Of a stretch of 64,000 nt of DNA, positions 62,991-64,000 are shown piece by piece. The stretch comes from Taeniopygia guttata (taxonomy: Eukaryota; Chordata; Aves; Passeriformes; Estrildidae). How positions within the stretch are numbered: position 1 is the first letter of the stretch; the number at the start of each line of letters is the position of its first letter. The stretch lies in contig NC_133026.1 of assembly GCF_048771995.1 (NCBI RefSeq), positions 120,051,501-120,115,500 on the forward strand. The letters are read 5' to 3'. The notes beneath the pieces were generated by a model. That model worked only from the letters and a program-made list of their open reading frames with translations, was not told the DNA's origin and ran no database searches. A program made the translations under genes and the position numbers.

Positions 62991-64000
62991 TAATTATTTC
63001 CGTGCACCATCTGGTGGCTCTTTGCAGTCTGTGCAACAGCACTTCCCAGTGTTCCAGCGGTGGTTGCAGCACTCCCAGCTGATCTTGCAAAAAATCTTGG
63101 TCTAATGCAGGAGATAGCACCTGTCACCAGACTAGTTAATAATGTAAAGTAACACAAATCCCCTCGGTATGGCAGAAATCCTGCTTTTTGCTTGAGGTCG
63201 TTATTCCATCATTCTGATCACAGACCTCTCCACAAAGTCAGAGAGTAAAAAATGAAATCTGATGAAACTCTATAAAGGGCAAAAATTTCAGTCAAGGTTT
63301 AACAAATGCTTTAATCAGGGTATTCTATAAAGCCTGCTGGAGGTATGTGCCAACTAACAGCAACTTTTGACCCTGGTTTTTGGCTTTGTTGACTCTTGGC
63401 ACTCAAACAACATGCTGGCTCAGCACTCCGACAAAGCCGACCGATTGGACCAGATTGCATTTAAGGGGTTTTGGAGGAGGACAGTCGTCATCATTAGGTG
63501 ATTAAAAAATCTAGGCTCAGGAGTCATCCAACTAATGCATGTCAAACTATTTGACTATGGAGCACAGGTCATAGGAATTAGAAGAAAACCCAGAAAGACA
63601 TGTATTTCCCCATGGGAATGTGTGACATAGAACAAATGATATCTTCACTTTCTGCTTATGGAACCTGAATCTGGTGACTGTGGTGAAATTGTTTAAGGTC
63701 TCAATTGCTGAAAACAGCAAATCCAAATGGATCTGATTAGACAAGTTCTACAAACATTGCCAGATGCTGAATTGCCCAATTAAAATCTGGACTAACTCCA
63801 CCAAAGCCAGTAGAGAAATTATGAGCAAACAGATTTCCTTCAGCCCAGAGTCATGCCCTTCTTGTACTTTATTATATATTCAAAGATCAAGATTCCATGT
63901 CTTCCTGCTTTGGACAACTTTCTTTTTATAAGTCACATAATTTCTGTACATTCTGATGGTCTCTGGAGATGTGAAAATGAACCATAATACTAATGGAACA

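Larger units (their letters stand above)
58015..64000. other. Gene-free intergenic stretch
   Basis: Contains the small CR1 at 62880, a direct repeat at 61000 and an 11-bp-arm palindrome (60720-60730 with 60733-60743). No splice-supported exon seen. Confidence 0.5.

Noticed and set aside
1-64000. Interstitial telomeric TTAGGG arrays, CRISPR arrays, operons or clustered unknown genes
   Set aside because: None seen on reading either strand. The window is ordinary vertebrate sequence with two spliced genes and repeats.

Overview
This is vertebrate, very probably bird, nuclear DNA, and more narrowly it looks like a perching bird (Passeriformes). The evidence is the repeat content: several 5'-truncated CR1 LINE tails with the usual avian 3' ends, one ERVL-type LTR remnant, and one SINE with a tRNA-Ile-like head joined to a CR1 tail, a combination I know from passerines (TguSINE1 type). 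The sequence is mostly AT-rich and gene-poor, with two sharp CpG islands that each mark a promoter.

Two protein-coding genes can be rebuilt exon by exon, with splice sites and reading phases that agree throughout. TERF1 (telomeric repeat-binding factor 1, shelterin) lies on the + strand from 10245 to 25892 (coding part). Its ten coding exons give 367 residues: a short N-terminus, a TRFH dimerisation domain, a basic linker and a C-terminal Myb/telobox domain. SBSPON (somatomedin B and thrombospondin type 1 domain containing) lies on the - strand from 36798 to 27745. Its five coding exons give 265 residues: signal peptide, somatomedin B domain, TSP1 repeat and a conserved cysteine-rich C-terminal half. 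The genes converge tail to tail with about 1.9 kb between stop codons. This matches the TERF1-SBSPON order in other amniotes. They share no pathway: TERF1 acts on telomeres in the nucleus and SBSPON is a predicted secreted matrix protein.

Layout: 1-9.9 kb is intergenic with a CR1 piece and an LTR remnant; 9.9-10.5 kb is the TERF1 CpG island; 10.2-26.2 kb is TERF1; 26.2-27.4 kb is the convergent gap; 27.4-36.8 kb is SBSPON; 36.2-37.0 kb is the SBSPON CpG island with a 32-bp GC-rich minisatellite; 37.0-37.45 kb is a decayed minisatellite; 37.5-64 kb is intergenic with CR1, SINE, microsatellites and a striking near-perfect 70-bp inverted repeat.

The most interesting observations are a CR1 tail sitting in what looks like an extra, in-frame-skippable TERF1 exon; a TERF1 N-terminus with no visible tankyrase-binding motif or long acidic run; the 32-bp-arm hairpin at 43270-43339; and a possible furin site in SBSPON. 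I see no sign of a wholly new multi-gene system here.
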